A DNA stretch of 64,000 nucleotides from Theropithecus gelada (GCF_003255815.1 NC_037668.1:15442771-15506770), one strand, 5' to 3'. Shown: positions 10,901 to 22,795, counted from the first letter of the stretch. Notes: generated by a model not told the origin, from the letters alone. A program made the numbers and translations.

Positions 10901-13900
10901 GCTTTCTTGACCTCCTGGGCTCAAGCAATCCTTCCACCTCAGCCTCCCGAGTAGCTGGGACTACAGGCATGCACCACCACACCCAGCTATTTTTTTTTTT
11001 TTATTTTTTGTAGACATGGGGTCTCACTATGTTGCCCAGGCTGGTCTCAAATTCCTGGCTTCAAGTGATCCTTCTGCCTCAACCTCCTGAAATTCTGGGA
11101 TTATAGGTGTGAGCCATAGTGCCTGGACAAGATTTTTTTTAAGGCAGAGTATAATCTATATCATGTGCTGTTAATGCAAGAAAAATTATAACCCTATCTC
11201 CCAGAATTTTCACTAGTCTTTTTTGTTATTTCCTCTCTTAAAGGCAGGGTCTCCCACAACCACCTCTGCCATAGAATTTCTTCTGTGTTCGATAGTAATC
11301 ATTTTCTTCCTTCTCAGTCAAAGGGCATCCTCTCTCAAAGAGGGCTGGAGCACCTTATGGTCACAGGCTGGTGGGTAAGAACAGAAGCTAGACCTTAGAC
11401 CTCATGGTCAAGGAAATTGGGTTTGGGGCAACTCTTTGGACAGGTGTGGGAAAAAATCCCTTTCTGTGGTCAAGGACAAAGAATCAGGGGAAAGGGAGGG
11501 TTAATTTGGAAGATGGGTAGTTATAAATGAGACTCTGGGAATTAGATAAGCGTGGAAAAAAAAACACAATACGGTGGAGAACAAGTCTGCTGGCTTTGTC
11601 CATCTTCCCAGGCACTGGAATATACTTGTGCTACTGCTTGCCTCACCCCATCTCCCACCCTCTCCACCCCCACTAAGGGCTAACCTCTGTCAGTGTCTTC
11701 TGCTCCCCAGAACTCCTTATCAGTCTGTATGCAAGCTAGAATAACTTCCTTTCCTTCCCTTCCCCTAAGGAAAACAGAGTAAGTTAACTCTCTTCCCCTG
11801 GCTACATTCACACACCCAGCATTTTCCTCTCCACGGTTTCTGGACTCTGCTGATAGTCTCAACTCTGGAGAAGGAGGGGCAGAGGAGGGATGATGCATCA
11901 TCTTACATCCCTGCCCCGTGTTTCTGGGAATTGTTCTTGGACACCCCTTGCCAGCACCTTGTCCTACTTCTACCCGTAATCATTCAAGGCCTCTGGCCGC
12001 TTTCCAGCCTAAAGCCAGGGAACCTGGAAAGTGGGGGGCCCTGGAGGAGCCAAGCCTTGCTGAAACAAATGGAGGTAGATTATGAGCAGTCACTCGCTTG
12101 AATGGGGCCATGTGGTCATCTGTCCTCATCTGTCATCAGCCTCCAGGTCCAGCAGCAATTCAGAAGGATGGGCGGATGCAAGACTGTAGATGGTCTGGGT
12201 AATGGAAGGGAGAACCACTTCCCCACTTCCAGGTTTCCAGGAACCAGGAGGATAGATGAATTCACCTCCATGCACATGAGCCCCATTTCAGAGCTGGGGA
12301 AGTTGGGGACTCTTTTGAAAAATAATTTCAGTCAGGGTAGGTGGATGTCATCCAAGGAAGACATGAGGCTACTTTTATCTGTTTAGTTTTAATGAGACAA
12401 GTGCTGGTGCTTTTCATTTCTCATCCCAGGAAAACGTGACCAGCTTTTTCCTGAGGTGTTCCAACCCTGGGCTCAAGTCACAGAGGGTGAACAGACTGTG
12501 CAGTCTGGGCTTGTAACTAAGTCTCCTCTCTGTAACTTTGGTCTTTGCAAGCCAAACCAAATCCATAAGCCACTGCTTCAGAGTCCCAGAGTTGTAGGAA
12601 CACCGCCTTAGGGGAAAGGAGAAAACATTGTGATCGGTTTCAAATGGACCTGCGAAGAAATATTTCTAGAGCCGCTTTGCAGTGCTCAGAAAAGGCTAGC
12701 TGGGGTTGGAGGATGTCACTAGGAATGCGGCCTCGATGAGATGTTCAGCAGGAGTGCTAAGAGCTAAATGTTACTTGAAGTTGCTAAAGGTAGAACCAGA
12801 GTGCAGGACAGAGACTACAGCAGGGAGGGCTAAGTTTAGATACGAGGGAGAGCTTCCTGCAATAAAGGGGACCCAGGCACTCAAACTAGAATAATGGCAA
12901 GAAGTCACAGAATACTTTTTTCCAAGTCTAAAGTATAGTCTTCAAGGGAAAGTCTAAGTGCATTCTTGCCTAGAGATAGGGGGATGAAAGAAATGGTTTT
13001 TCAGGTCTGGAGGAGTTAGTTTGGATTGTCACAGTACCTTAGAGGGAGGAGGAAAGGGTAGGAACTGTAATTGTAGTTTTCAGCTTCTCTGGACAAACTC
13101 AGCAAAGTGAACACAGGGGGCTGCCGTCCTGTGGTGGCGATGCTCCTGAAATGAACAAGGAAGATGAGTCTCTATAATTGTACATACCAGAGAAGGGAGC
13201 AAGGTGGGGTGGGAGAGCTATACTGCACATGTGCGAGTGGGGAGGCCAGAGACAGCCCCTCCTTCCCTCCAGACACCCTGATACTGGCCATGCCTTAATC
13301 TTCATTCTGTGGACCATCAAGGGCCATACAGGTCTGTCTTACTGAGGGTGATGGATCAACCATCTACCATGTCCCTTTAAGGACATGAGCCTTTTTAGAA
13401 CATGTAAGTTGTGTCCTTAAGGAAGAGTGGGGCAATGGGTGAAGAGAGGCATAGTGGGACTCTGGAAATGGCAGCCTGGCTAAGGAGAGTGAAGAGAAGG
13501 GATTTAAACAGAAACACACCTGAGCATTCAAGACGTGGGGCTGCCCTAGCCTCCTCTTTGATGTGAGGCCTTTGTAGGCTTTGGGCAGGACGGCCCTCTC
13601 CTCTCCTGGCATGCCTCCCTCTCCTCAGGCTTCCCCTGCTTCCCAAGATGATCTAAACTAACAGTCTGGGTGGAGGGGCTAAATAATTTTATCCTCCTCA
13701 CCTCACCCCAACCCTCCCCTAGGTAAAAGATGAGAAAAATATTCAAGAGGTATTTGACCTGAGTGACTATGAGAAGTGTGAAGAGCTCCGGAAGTCCAAG
13801 AGCAGGAGCAAGAAAAATCATAGCAAGTTTACTCTTGCCCACTCCAAACAGCCCGGTAACACGGTATGTTTCTCCTGCCACCTTGGCCGCTGGAACATGG

Positions 13901-16900
13901 ACAGGGTTGGAGGGGGCAGGGGAGAACTCCTTCCCCTCAACTTCTCTCAGCAATCTTGGCTCAGAGGCCCTGGATTGCTCTCCTGCTGGCTTTTATCATT
14001 TCACCTGAGAATATTGTGGCCATTTCCTTCTTTCCAGGCAGGCCAGCCTTTAACCTGTTCAGCCACAAAGATCATCTCTCTATATATCTCTTTATTTTTC
14101 TCTGTCTTATACACACACATCCACACATGTGCATATTTACATCCCTTAGAAGAAAATCCCTGTCCTTGTACCCTGATAGGTGGTTGAAGTTCTAAATCTA
14201 ATTCATCTTGTCGGAGGGAACCCAGGGAAGTTACTCCTGTCACATTCTATTTCTTCAAACATTGAAAGATTTGTATTTTAATACCTGTCCTTCATCAGAC
14301 TTCCTCTGATTATCTCCAATACCATATTAATACTTAGTATCCTTCTTAGCTCTTCCTTGGTCGTTTCTAAAACAACCTCCTAGCTATGCATTTTGCAGGA
14401 ATAGAAGCTGGGTTTCCTTAAGTTATGGATGACTCTGGAAGCAGAATATCTCTCCTTCCCGGAGCTGGGTCTAAGAAAGTGAGATTATAATCTCCCCTCA
14501 CAGGCACCCAACCTGATCTTCCTGGCAGTGAGTCCAGAAGAGAAGGAATCGTGGATCAGTGCCCTCAACTCTGCCATCACCCGAGCCAAGAACCGTATCT
14601 TGGATGAGGTCAGGGGGCTCACTGTGGGGAGAGGGAGGGAGGCTGGGGCAGAGGGAGCAGCTGTGACCCACTGAAGGGGGAGGATTATGCAGGCCCCATT
14701 TACTCGCTCCCCCACCAGCTCTACTTCTTTACCTCCCTTTTAAAAACCTGATCTCTTTCTACCTTCTCTCCAAGTCTCTTCTGACACCTCCTCTTCCCCA
14801 CTTCATGATGCGGGAGCCAGCCTTGCGTCAGCTTAAAGAGCCCCTTCGTGTCCAGTAAATCCCCTTGCCCATGGATTCATTCAGAAGCCGTGAATGGAAT
14901 GGGCACGCGTTCAGGCCTCGGGATGCTGGGTTGGGACAAAGGTCACTGAAGAGCACTCATGACTCACAGTACATCTCTTCAGGTCACCGTTGAGGAGGAC
15001 AGCTATCTTGCCCATCCCACTCGAGACAGGGCAAAAATCCAACATTCCCGCCGCCCCCCAACAAGGGGACACCTAATGGCTGTGGTATGTAAGACTGTAA
15101 TAAACATTGCCAAAGGGCTGATTCTGTGTCAGTCCAGCTCAGACAGAACTGTATGCCACCAGAGGCATTTGTGGGAGGCCTCCCTGATGCCAAGATCAGA
15201 GGCGAGGGAAGTCCTTCCACCCCATGCCCCTGCCTGATCTAAATCAAAAGGATTTATTCAGCACCCATTAGGAGTTCAAAAGTCCTGGCTCCCAGTAATG
15301 TTACCCTCTTTTGGAGAAAATGAGTTATACCCACAGGAAAATGAAAACTAAGCTACTTTATGGTGACTGTCTTGATGGGTAACAGTATGTAGTAGTGCAG
15401 GCATTTGGAGGAGAACGGATGACAGTGAATCCCTGAAACATACAAAGTGCTGGTTTCTTTCATGCTTCTGAGCTCTTAAGTCTTTAGAGAGAGAGGAAGG
15501 CAGGTATAGTGCAGAGAACACAGGCTTTGGAGTCCAAACCTGAGTTGGAACCTCACTATAATCAGCTACCTGTGTGGTTCTCTGAAGTTGCATGTCTTCA
15601 GCTGTAAAATGAGGCAGTAATCATGCCTGCCTTGAAGGGCTGCTATGAGGAATGACTAAAGCAGCATATGTATAGCTACATATTTGGTATTGACTACTCA
15701 TCACTTTTAGTATTCTGGAAATAAGAGAAAAAATTTTGTAAGGCAAGGGGGCTGAAGTGTGGGGCTCATAGGATGCAGATGGAGGAGGACAGTCATTGTG
15801 CCATGGGGAGCGTCCTCTGTGTGTCAGACCCAGTTTAATGCTGAGAGTCCACAATACTGAGGAAGAGGACGCCCCTCAGGAAGCTTGTGGTAGAATGGAG
15901 AATACAGGAAACAAGCAACAGAAAGTAAATCACAGAAAAAGAAACATTCAAGTCACTATCAAAGGAATAAGAAACAGCACATTCAGTAGGAGGGTTCAGT
16001 CAAGAGCAGAGGGCTTTGCCAGGCAGGGTTGCTCACACCTATAATCCCAGTACTTTGGGAGACTGAGACAGGTGAATCACTTGAGATCAGGAGTTTGAGA
16101 CCAACCATGGCCAACGTGGTAAAACCCTGCCACTGCTAAAAATACAAAAAAAAAAAAGCCAGGCGTGGTGGTGCGTGCATGTAATCCCAGCTACTTGGGA
16201 GGCTGAGGTAGGAGAATCGCTTGAACCACAAGGTGGAGTTTGCAGTGAGCCAAGATTATGCCACTGCACTCCAGCCTGGACGACAGAGTAAGACTCTCTA
16301 AAAAAACTACTCATTCAGGGAAGGCTTGTAGAGGAAAATGACCACAGCTTGCATCTTTTAGGCAGTCATTCTGAAAATCCCTCCTGAAGACAGCTTTCCC
16401 CTCTCATTTCCCCCTTGCTCCACAGGCTTCCACGTCTACCTCGGATGGAATGCTGACCTTGGACCTGATCCAAGAGGAAGACCCTTCCCCTGAGGAACCA
16501 GCCTCTTGTGCTGAGAGCTTTCGGGTTGACCTGGACAAGTCTGTGGCCCAGCTGGCAGGGAGCCGGCGGAGAGCAGACTCAGACCGCATCCAGCCCTCCG
16601 CAGACCGGGCAAGCAGCCTCTCCCGACCTTGGGAAAAACCAGACAAAGGGGCCACGTACACCCCCCAGGCACCCAAGAAGTTGACACCCACAGAGAAGGG
16701 CCGCTGCGCCTCCCTGGAGGAGATCCTGTCTCAGCGGGACGCTGCCCCTGCCCGCACCCTCCAGCTCCAGGCTGAGGAACCCCCATCCCCTGCCCCCCCC
16801 GACCCGGGGCAGCTGTCCCGGATCCAGGACCTGGTAGCAAGGAAACTGGAGAAGACTCAGGAGCTTCTGGCAGAGGTTCAGGGACTGGGAGATGGGAAGC

Positions 16901-17130
16901 GAAAGGCCAAGGACCCCCCTCGGTCTCCGCCGGATTCTGAGTCAGAGCAGCTGCTGTTGGAGACGGAACGGCTGCTGGGAGAGGCGTCATCAAATTGGAA
17001 CCAGGCAAAGAGGGTGCTGCAGGAGGTCAGGGAGCTGAGAGACCTGTACAGACAGATGGACCTGCAGACCCCCGACTCCCACCTCAGACAGACCACCCCG
17101 CACAGTCAGTACCGGAAGAGCCTGATGTGA
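7880..17130 (+). CDS. PLEKHO1: PLEKHO1 (CKIP-1), complete: PH-domain adaptor, 409 aa in six exons
   Basis: PLEKHO1 is a non-enzymatic adaptor that binds phosphoinositides through a PH domain and recruits casein kinase 2 and actin capping protein. It is also known to act in Akt, Smurf1 and AP-1 signalling. The coding exons are 7880-7909, 8548-8694, 13723-13863, 14504-14608, 14983-15084 and 16426-17130, giving 10+49+47+35+34+234 codons, the human length of 409. All junctions are GT-AG and phase 0. The PH domain covers about residues 21-131 (GWVRKFCGKGIF at the start, the ESWISALNSAI helix at the end). A capping-protein-interaction motif lies at 150-167 (LAHPTRDRAKIQHSRRPP). Two leucine-rich coiled-coil segments lie at about 304-329 and 349-386, and the protein ends in YRKSLM. 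The 182-337 region is Ser/Pro/acidic and probably disordered. The start is MM at 7880/7883; an in-frame stop at 7697 excludes a longer product. Confidence 0.97.
7910..8547 (+). other. PLEKHO1: PLEKHO1 intron 1
   Basis: This 638-base CpG-rich intron contains no repeat. The long open frames across it on both strands are products of high GC content. Confidence 0.9.
8548..8694 (+). CDS. PLEKHO1: PLEKHO1 coding exon 2 (N-terminal half of PH domain)
   Basis: The acceptor is ggggcag (ends 8547) and the donor gtgggt (8695). The exon encodes 49 codons with the first PH-domain strands: GWVRKFCGKGIF, the WKNRYVVLKG strand and DQLYIS. The Lys/Arg residues in these strands are the usual phosphoinositide-contact positions of PH domains. 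Confidence 0.95.
9970..10245 (-). repeat. Alu (old, J-like)
   Basis: Reverse Alu without a T tail in PLEKHO1 intron 2. It is well diverged. Confidence 0.88.
10827..11127 (-). repeat. Alu (old, J-like)
   Basis: Reverse full-length Alu in PLEKHO1 intron 2 with a (TTTTG)n tail. Confidence 0.9.
13723..13863 (+). CDS. PLEKHO1: PLEKHO1 coding exon 3 (middle of PH domain)
   Basis: The acceptor is cccctag (ends 13722) and the donor gtatgt (13864). It encodes 47 codons including VFDLSDYEKCEEL and a very basic loop (KSKSRSKKNHSK). That loop could support membrane or nuclear targeting (inference). Confidence 0.95.
13864..14503 (+). other. PLEKHO1: PLEKHO1 intron 3
   Basis: A 640-base intron without recognisable repeats. 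Confidence 0.9.
14504..14608 (+). CDS. PLEKHO1: PLEKHO1 coding exon 4 (C-terminal PH helix)
   Basis: The acceptor is cctcacag (ends 14503) and the donor gtcagg (14609). Its 35 codons end the PH domain with strand NLIFLAVS and the helix EEKESWISALNSAITRAKN, which carries the invariant PH tryptophan. Confidence 0.95.
14983..15084 (+). CDS. PLEKHO1: PLEKHO1 coding exon 5 (capping-protein-interaction motif)
   Basis: The acceptor is tcttcag (ends 14982) and the donor gtatgt (15085). The 34 codons are almost entirely the CPI-type motif (L-x-H-x-T-x-x-R-x-K ... R-R-P-P), known from CARMIL, CD2AP and CKIP-1 to bind actin capping protein. Confidence 0.95.
15490..15700 (+). repeat. MIR
   Basis: A MIR-like pattern: acaggctttggagtccaaac, then tgtaaaatgaggcagtaatc and ctatgaggaatgac. 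Confidence 0.75.
16018..16307 (+). repeat. Alu
   Basis: Forward Alu in intron 5, with its tail about 115 bases before the exon 6 acceptor. Confidence 0.9.
16426..17130 (+). CDS. PLEKHO1: PLEKHO1 coding exon 6 (disordered region and coiled-coil C-terminus)
   Basis: The acceptor is ctccacag (ends 16425) and the stop is TGA 17128-17130. Its 234 codons make up more than half of the protein: an acidic Ser/Pro-rich stretch, then two heptad-like leucine segments (QLSRIQDLVARKLEKTQELL and the LLLETERLL to LRDLYRQM segment). Candidate caspase sites known in the human protein fall in this exon. Confidence 0.96.
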   Translation, partial: ASTSTSDGMLTLDLIQEEDPSPEEPASCAESFRVDLDKSVAQLAGSRRRADSDRIQPSADRASSLSRPWEKPDKGATYTPQAPKKLTPTEKGRCASLEEILSQRDAAPARTLQLQAEEPPSPAPPDPGQLSRIQDLVARKLEKTQELLAEVQGLGDGKRKAKDPPRSPPDSESEQLLLETERLLGEASSNWNQAKRVLQEVRELRDLYRQMDLQTPDSHLRQTTPHSQYRKSLM

Positions 17131-17188
17131 GGGCAGGGTGGGGTCTGGAACTCGTTGGGTTGGACAGACTCTTATCTCCGTGTGGCTA

Positions 17189-17194
17189 GATAAA
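17189..17194 (+). terminator. Candidate proximal poly(A) signal GATAAA of PLEKHO1
   Basis: It is a variant hexamer followed by a T-rich stretch (17197-17204). Weak on its own, it is plausible for a short 3' UTR. Confidence 0.35.
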
Positions 17195-17625
17195 GCTTTT
17201 TTATTTACCTCAATCAAAAAAAGAAAACAAAAATGAGCTCATTGCTCTTGCTGATGCCTGACCCCACTACAACCCTTGTTTCCCCTCCTACTTTCCGTAT
17301 CCCCTTCAGGTTTGAGGAAGTGACCCTGTAGCAGTAGTAGGAAGTTTTTACCCAGCCAGAGAGAGAGAAGGTGCAGAAAAGACATAGTCTGATCACTCCA
17401 CACACCGCCTGCCCCCAAGACGGCACGGGGAGTCCACTGCTGCTCCCAAGGATACAGTGGGCTTCTAAGCTTAGAGCAGGAGGGGGACGAGGGCGTTTTC
17501 TATGTCCCACCCCAGGCAGGCAGTTTGAGGGTGAAGTTTCAGCTGCCCTACTCTGGTTGTAGGGATGTGGAGGCCATTGCCACCTGTCCGTGAAATTTAT
17601 CCCAGCCCCGAGGAGGATTTGTGGA

Positions 17626-17631
17626 ATTAAA
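17626..17631 (+). terminator. Candidate distal poly(A) signal ATTAAA of PLEKHO1
   Basis: ATTAAA is the second most common vertebrate signal. It lies 496 bases after the stop and before the first downstream Alu. Confidence 0.4.
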
Positions 17632-17770
17632 ATCTTCCCCAGCCAGACACTGGCTTCTCTTTCCTAGCAGTCTCTGGTTGAGATCCAGCTGCCTGGATTT
17701 TCTTACATGAGACATTTCTTCCCTTCATCTTCCATACCCTTCCCAACATTGACTCAAAGATCCAACTTTG

Positions 17771-18066
17771 TCGGGCGCAGTGGCTCATGCCTGTAATCCC
17801 AACACTTCGGGAGGCCAAAGTGGGTGGATCACCTGAGGTCAGGAGTTTGAGACCAGCCTGACCAACATGATGAAACCACGTCTCTACTGAAAATACAAAA
17901 AATTAGCCAGGCATGGTGGTGGGTGCCTGTAATCCCAGCTATGCGGGAGGCTGAGACAGGAGAATCACTTAAACGTGGGAGGCAGAGGTTGCAGCAAGCC
18001 AAGATCATGCCGTTGCACTCCAGCCTGGGCAACAAGCAAAACTCCACCTCAAAAAAAAAAAAAAAA
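17771..18066 (+). repeat. Alu
   Basis: First repeat after PLEKHO1. AAAGATCCA flanks both ends. Confidence 0.92.
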
Positions 18067-19499
18067 GATCCAGCCTTGGGTGGATGAGACTAGTTTCATT
18101 ATTTGATTCAGGGCCCTAGCACAGGGGAACTAGAGACAGATCCCACAGAAGAACTGAACTAAGAATGAAACTGATGTGTGATGCAAGCTGGGTAGGATGA
18201 AGGGGAAAACCAAACATGTGTCTAAGTTCCTCTTTCGGCCAAGCTAAGGTTTCCTGTAGCCTCCCCACTCTCCTTCATCAAACCTCTTCTATCACTAAGC
18301 AAGCCCCCACTTTAGAAAAGCATCTGGATGCCCACGCCAGCACCCTCCCAGCCACCCTGAAGTTGACAGGCTTCCCAACGTTCTTGCCTGTGGTAGGTCC
18401 CACACAACTCACTGTTCGCTCTTCTTCAGAAGTGTGTGAGATCAGGTATAGTAACAGTGGTGAGGTCCCGAGAAGAGCTGTGAAGGGAATAATTTGATTT
18501 TGGGAAAGAAGGGACAGAGCCTCATGAATCAAGTAAATGGAGGGTTAAAAACCACTTTGAAGTGTGCCCTGCTAGCTGCTTGATCCTCCAAGAGCAGCGG
18601 GGCTTCACTAGAGATGGGGGGAGGCGGAAACAGGGCCAAGTTGCATATAGACCTGGCCATGAAGCTACCCCGATGTTAGGAAGATGGGATAGGAGGAAGA
18701 GGGGGGAAAACCCTGGGGGAGAAACAGACCCTTCAATCCCCATTCTTCTGCTCTGATGTCACTCCTACAACCCATGGAAGCAAAATGGTGTGGGCGGGGG
18801 GGTTCTCTCCCCTTCTTTCCAGAAATCATCTCTTTCCTTCACAACTCTTCTCTGGACCTTATCACTGCTATTAAACCATCCCTAGGGCAGAGTAATTCTT
18901 GTTCTCTCTAGTCCCTTGCCACTCTGTCATGGAGATTTTCCCCAGCTTTAGACTGTAGTTACCTAGCCTCTTCCTTGAGGAATGTGTATCCCAGTTGAGT
19001 AAGGGAAAGCGTGCAAGAGTGCCACCTTCATGTCTCTGTGGTCTCCTGGGGTATGAGGTGAGGACCCAGGCTTCCAGACATCCTGTCCTCCAAATAGCTA
19101 CACTCTCCACGACCCTAAGCATGGTCAGCAGAGTCATCTGCTGTCACAGGAATTGAAGTCTAAGCTAGAATTATGCTTTCTTTTTACAAGTCTCTATCTT
19201 TGTATTTTGCCAGCATTTTTCCGTTTTTTCTTCCTTGTTGCTCCCACATAATGAGGAAAGAAGACAAAAGCACAAATGACATATGTATCCCAACATGTCA
19301 ATTATCTGTGGCTCCCAGGGGAGCCAGAAGATGGAGGGAGACACTAGAGAGGAGAGTGACAGGTGAGGGAAGCAGAAAAGAAAGATCGGGGACCTCACGA
19401 CAGTAAGAGAAGAGCTGGGCACCATGCTCCCGGCTTCAGGCTCCAAAACCAACAGCTTCCAGTTCTCCAACAGTTACTGGAACATCCAGGCCATTGGGT

Positions 19500-19690
19500 G
19501 GTGAAATGAGCCCAGCTTTGAAACCAGATGAATCTGGATTCAAATTCTAACTCTGTTAATTCTTGATTATGAGGCCCTGGGCAAGGCACATGCTTTCCAA
19601 ATATTACTTTTTTTCATCTGCAAGCTGCAGAGGTATTGGATGGGTGAGGACAATATGGAAAATGCCTGTCAGAAAGTAACCGCTGCAGCT
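19500..19690 (+). repeat. MIR
   Basis: A MIR-like pattern: aatctggattcaaattctaa, ggccctgggcaaggcac, then a catctgcaag segment. Confidence 0.75.
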
Positions 19691-20994
19691 ACTGTTACTG
19701 GTTTGACTCTGGGCAGTGGGCCGCTAGCTCAGGTGGAAGGAGCACAGTGTGAATGAGGCCGCTGGTGTGGGGTCAGTCACTGTCACTTAGCTAGATCCAG
19801 GCCACAGGCTGTGCCCGACCTCTCTCTTCAGAGGAGAGAGCACACCAGGTACTGTGCTGAAGCCTAGAGCCAGAAGAGGGGATGAAAGCATCATCCCTGG
19901 TCTTCAAGAACTTTAGAGCTTAGCATGGAGCCAGGCTTGCCACTAGAAAAATTGCTTAAGGTGCACCCTTGTGGTAGGCTGCTGGCATGAGTTCTGTTGA
20001 GGAAGCATTTGTGTTGAACCTGGGCACTGTGACAGGAGGATGGGAAGGTGCTTACGGTTTATTTCCCTTCCTCCCAGCGCCTCTCTTCCCTCACTCCATC
20101 ATTCCAGCCCCTCTGCCTGTGATATTTCCCTTCGTGCCCGCAGTAACTGTGATGCGTGGCAAATGGGTGGCTCCGTAGCTGTGTGGGGCAACTTTCTCAG
20201 CACACAGCTGCCCTGAGACGCTTTCAGGGTGCACTTATTCTCCCTCCCTTCCTCCTCCCAACTGCTCTGCTCCCTTCTCTTCTTATACAGATGAAGCAAA
20301 GGGAAGCACCCTCCGGAGGCCCAAGGATGGGGAGACGGGGGGGAACCCAGGACACAGAGGTGAGATGGGGTGAGGGGTAGAGGCAGGTAAAGAACGAAAT
20401 CTTAATTCGCATTTCAATGACATTTTCCTCAACTTTTCCTGTCCTTCCCCATCAGGTTGTTAGCCAGGGGCCTGAGGAGGGACGAAGGAACTGCAGTCCT
20501 GGCTCCCTCTGTCAGGAAGAATGTCTGGGGTGTTGGCCTGGAACGCTGATGAGTTGATTTCCTGCTATTTCCACAGCATAGGTTGACCAGGGAGAAAAGA
20601 AAAGTGCAAATTTCTGTAACTCCTGCCCTGCTTCTCACAAACCATGCGGTGCTGAGCCTAGAGCTCTGTCCCTGAGGAAACAGCTCTCGCCTCCTTCGCC
20701 AGCCACTCTCCCAACCTCTCTGCCAGTAGTAAATTTGCCTCATTCTCCCAGGAATTGAGTCTCTAAGAATCTCTCCCCTCACAGGCAAGCAGTCCCAGCT
20801 CCCTTCTGCAACCCTCAGGCTCGGCTACTGCCCCCCATCCCCCACTTCGTCACTCCCTTCCCTACGCTGGGTTCCTTTCTCTCTGCTTTCTTACTACCTC
20901 CCTGTCTCCCAACAGAAGCAGCCAATCCCCAGCCTGCTCTAGAGCCACGCCATATATGGAGAGGTTGGAAAAAACCCGAGTAAATGCAGGAGCG

Positions 20995-21061
20995 AACACA
21001 CACACACACAAAATCATACACGTTCATGCACACACTCATGCACACACATACACGCACACAG
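20995..21061 (+). repeat. (CA)n-rich imperfect microsatellite
   Basis: Interrupted ACAC runs with CATGCA interruptions. Confidence 0.85.
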
Positions 21062-22399
21062 CAGAGTTTGACCGCCTTTCTGCACGTGACCCTGTGTCTG
21101 TCTCTGTGTGTGACACAAGTCCCACCATTCCTCCCCCGGCTCACCCCCCCCAAAGAATGAGGAGCCTGTTTGCTATTCCCCACCTTTAGTCATGCCCCAG
21201 GAGACCATCACTCCAACCCGTTGCCTCTGACCTAGATTCCTTGCACTAATTACAAGCCTAACGAGATCTAACAAACACCCAACTTAGCACAGCTGAGACC
21301 CTCGAGGTCAATTAGTGCAGCCCAGCTCTGCTCAGGAAATGAGAGATAGAGCCAGAAAGTCTTGTACATGGCCCACCCCAACCTCACCCCAACCCTAGGG
21401 TTGGAAGCAAGGATGGGGGGAATGCAAAAATTAGCAGGACCAGTTTAAAAACGTGATTTTGGAGGCTTAATAAGTATGGAGAGCACACTTGTTAAGTGCA
21501 TTAAGGTTGGGGAGCAATTGGAGAATACAGATTCCCAACTCCTCCTGAACTATCAGAAGTGTAGATGCTGGTGCAGCTACAGAAACCATGGACATAAGGC
21601 GGCTTTCATAAGGACTTAATATGAGGAAAAGGAACTCACAGAAAAGCAAGTAGCACTAGAACTCTTGACCTGTGTCATGGTCTCCGACGCCGAATCCCTT
21701 CTCCTCTTTACTTCCTGCTATGGGCAAGTTGGGGTTATCACCCCTGTCCTTCCTGCTGGTTTGGGATGGCTCAGAAATCACCCCTTTCTTTCAAAAATAC
21801 TAGTCTCATGCCCGTTCTTGCTTTCCCTTCTTCCAGATATTAAAGCCATGACAGCAAACAGCCCCTTTCTCCTAAGGTTCCTGACTTCAGGTGGCAAAAC
21901 AAGCTAATGGCATAGTCTCCTGTCCTATGTCCTTGGCATGCAGGTCAGTTGTCCTAATACCGTCCCTAATGTTTTTGGCTCTATCAAGGTTGGGAGGCAG
22001 GGAGGAGAACACTAGTGGAATGCTCTGTGCAGAAATAGGGAAGTGGACTCAAAAACACAATATTCCTCTTCCCCCAGCCTCCACCCAGCTCTGGCTGCAG
22101 AGGGCCGCACTCCGCCATTACTGCGCCTCATACACAGTCCAGACTTATACAGCAGCTGGAAACCCTGAGGGCAAGACGATTCCAAGAAGTACCCAATCTG
22201 TATGTTGATATGTTGTCCCAAATTTATTTCTCCAGCCTAAATTTCCCTCTCTAGCACTTAGAGCTAAGTACCAACTTGACATCTTTACCTGGGTATCTAA
22301 CATGTATCTTAAATGTACAATAAATGTAATAGATGACTAAATAATGATCCTCAGTGAACCAGCCCCCCTCCACGCTCCTTTGCAATATGAGTTCGCTGT

Positions 22400-22795
22400 T
22401 TCTCCCTTTTGAGTTGCTCTCTCTTCAACTGCTGCTTGAATCTGGGTTTGCCAATGACTTGTTTTGCCCAATAGAACAAAGAACATGTACTGTGTACGTT
22501 CCAGCGCCTAGGCCTTAAAGGGTCTTGTAGTTTCCACACTTTTACTCTCTTAAAAGTCAGGTGCTTATAAGAAGCCTGGGCGAGCATCCTTGCTATGAGA
22601 CCATGAAACCACATGGATATGTCCCAGCATCCAAGCCTCCAGTCAGACACAGCTGGAGCAGCACACAAGCAAGACCAGAGACTAGCTGCTCAGTCAGCCC
22701 CCAGAACTGTGGGAAACTAACAAACCATTGCTGTCTTAAGTCACTAGGTTTTGGGGTGGTTTGTTACTCAGCAATAGATACTAGAACAAAGATTG
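22400..22795 (+). repeat. MaLR LTR (MLT1-like)
   Basis: It ends with the MLT1/MST hallmark ttttggggtggtttgttact followed by cagcaatagata. Upstream are MLT1-like segments (gggtttgccaatgacttg, ctaggccttaaagggtcttg). This is an ancient endogenous retrovirus-like LTR. Confidence 0.8.

Larger units (their letters stand above)
8695..13722 (+). other. PLEKHO1: PLEKHO1 intron 2
   Basis: This 5.0-kb intron carries two old Alus (about 9970-10245 and 10827-11127) and an A tract at 10331-10350. 8700-9960 and 11130-13720 show neither repeats nor exon-like segments that I can support. Confidence 0.85.
15085..16425 (+). other. PLEKHO1: PLEKHO1 intron 5
   Basis: A 1341-base intron containing a MIR (about 15490-15700) and an Alu (16018-16307). 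The rest is unremarkable. Intron 4 (14609-14982) holds nothing notable. Confidence 0.9.
17131..17650 (+). other. PLEKHO1: PLEKHO1 3' UTR (3' limit uncertain)
   Basis: Two candidate poly(A) signals exist: a variant GATAAA at 17189-17194, only 59 bases after the stop, and ATTAAA at 17626-17631. No AATAAA lies between them. The sequence alone cannot decide which is used. Confidence 0.5.
18067..22399. other. Intergenic region, mostly unique
   Basis: Only a MIR and a CA-rich tract are recognisable in these 4.3 kb. This is the longest Alu-free stretch after the gene. It could hold regulatory elements, but no motif cluster shows this. Confidence 0.5.

Noticed and set aside
13546..13953. 135-codon minus-strand frame over PLEKHO1 exon 3
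   Set aside because: A shadow frame antisense to a confirmed exon, with no recognisable domain.
20288..20360. Exon-like segment between 'cag' and 'gtgag' at 20288-20360
   Set aside because: It has splice-like borders, but the coding content is unremarkable and no partner exon is visible nearby.
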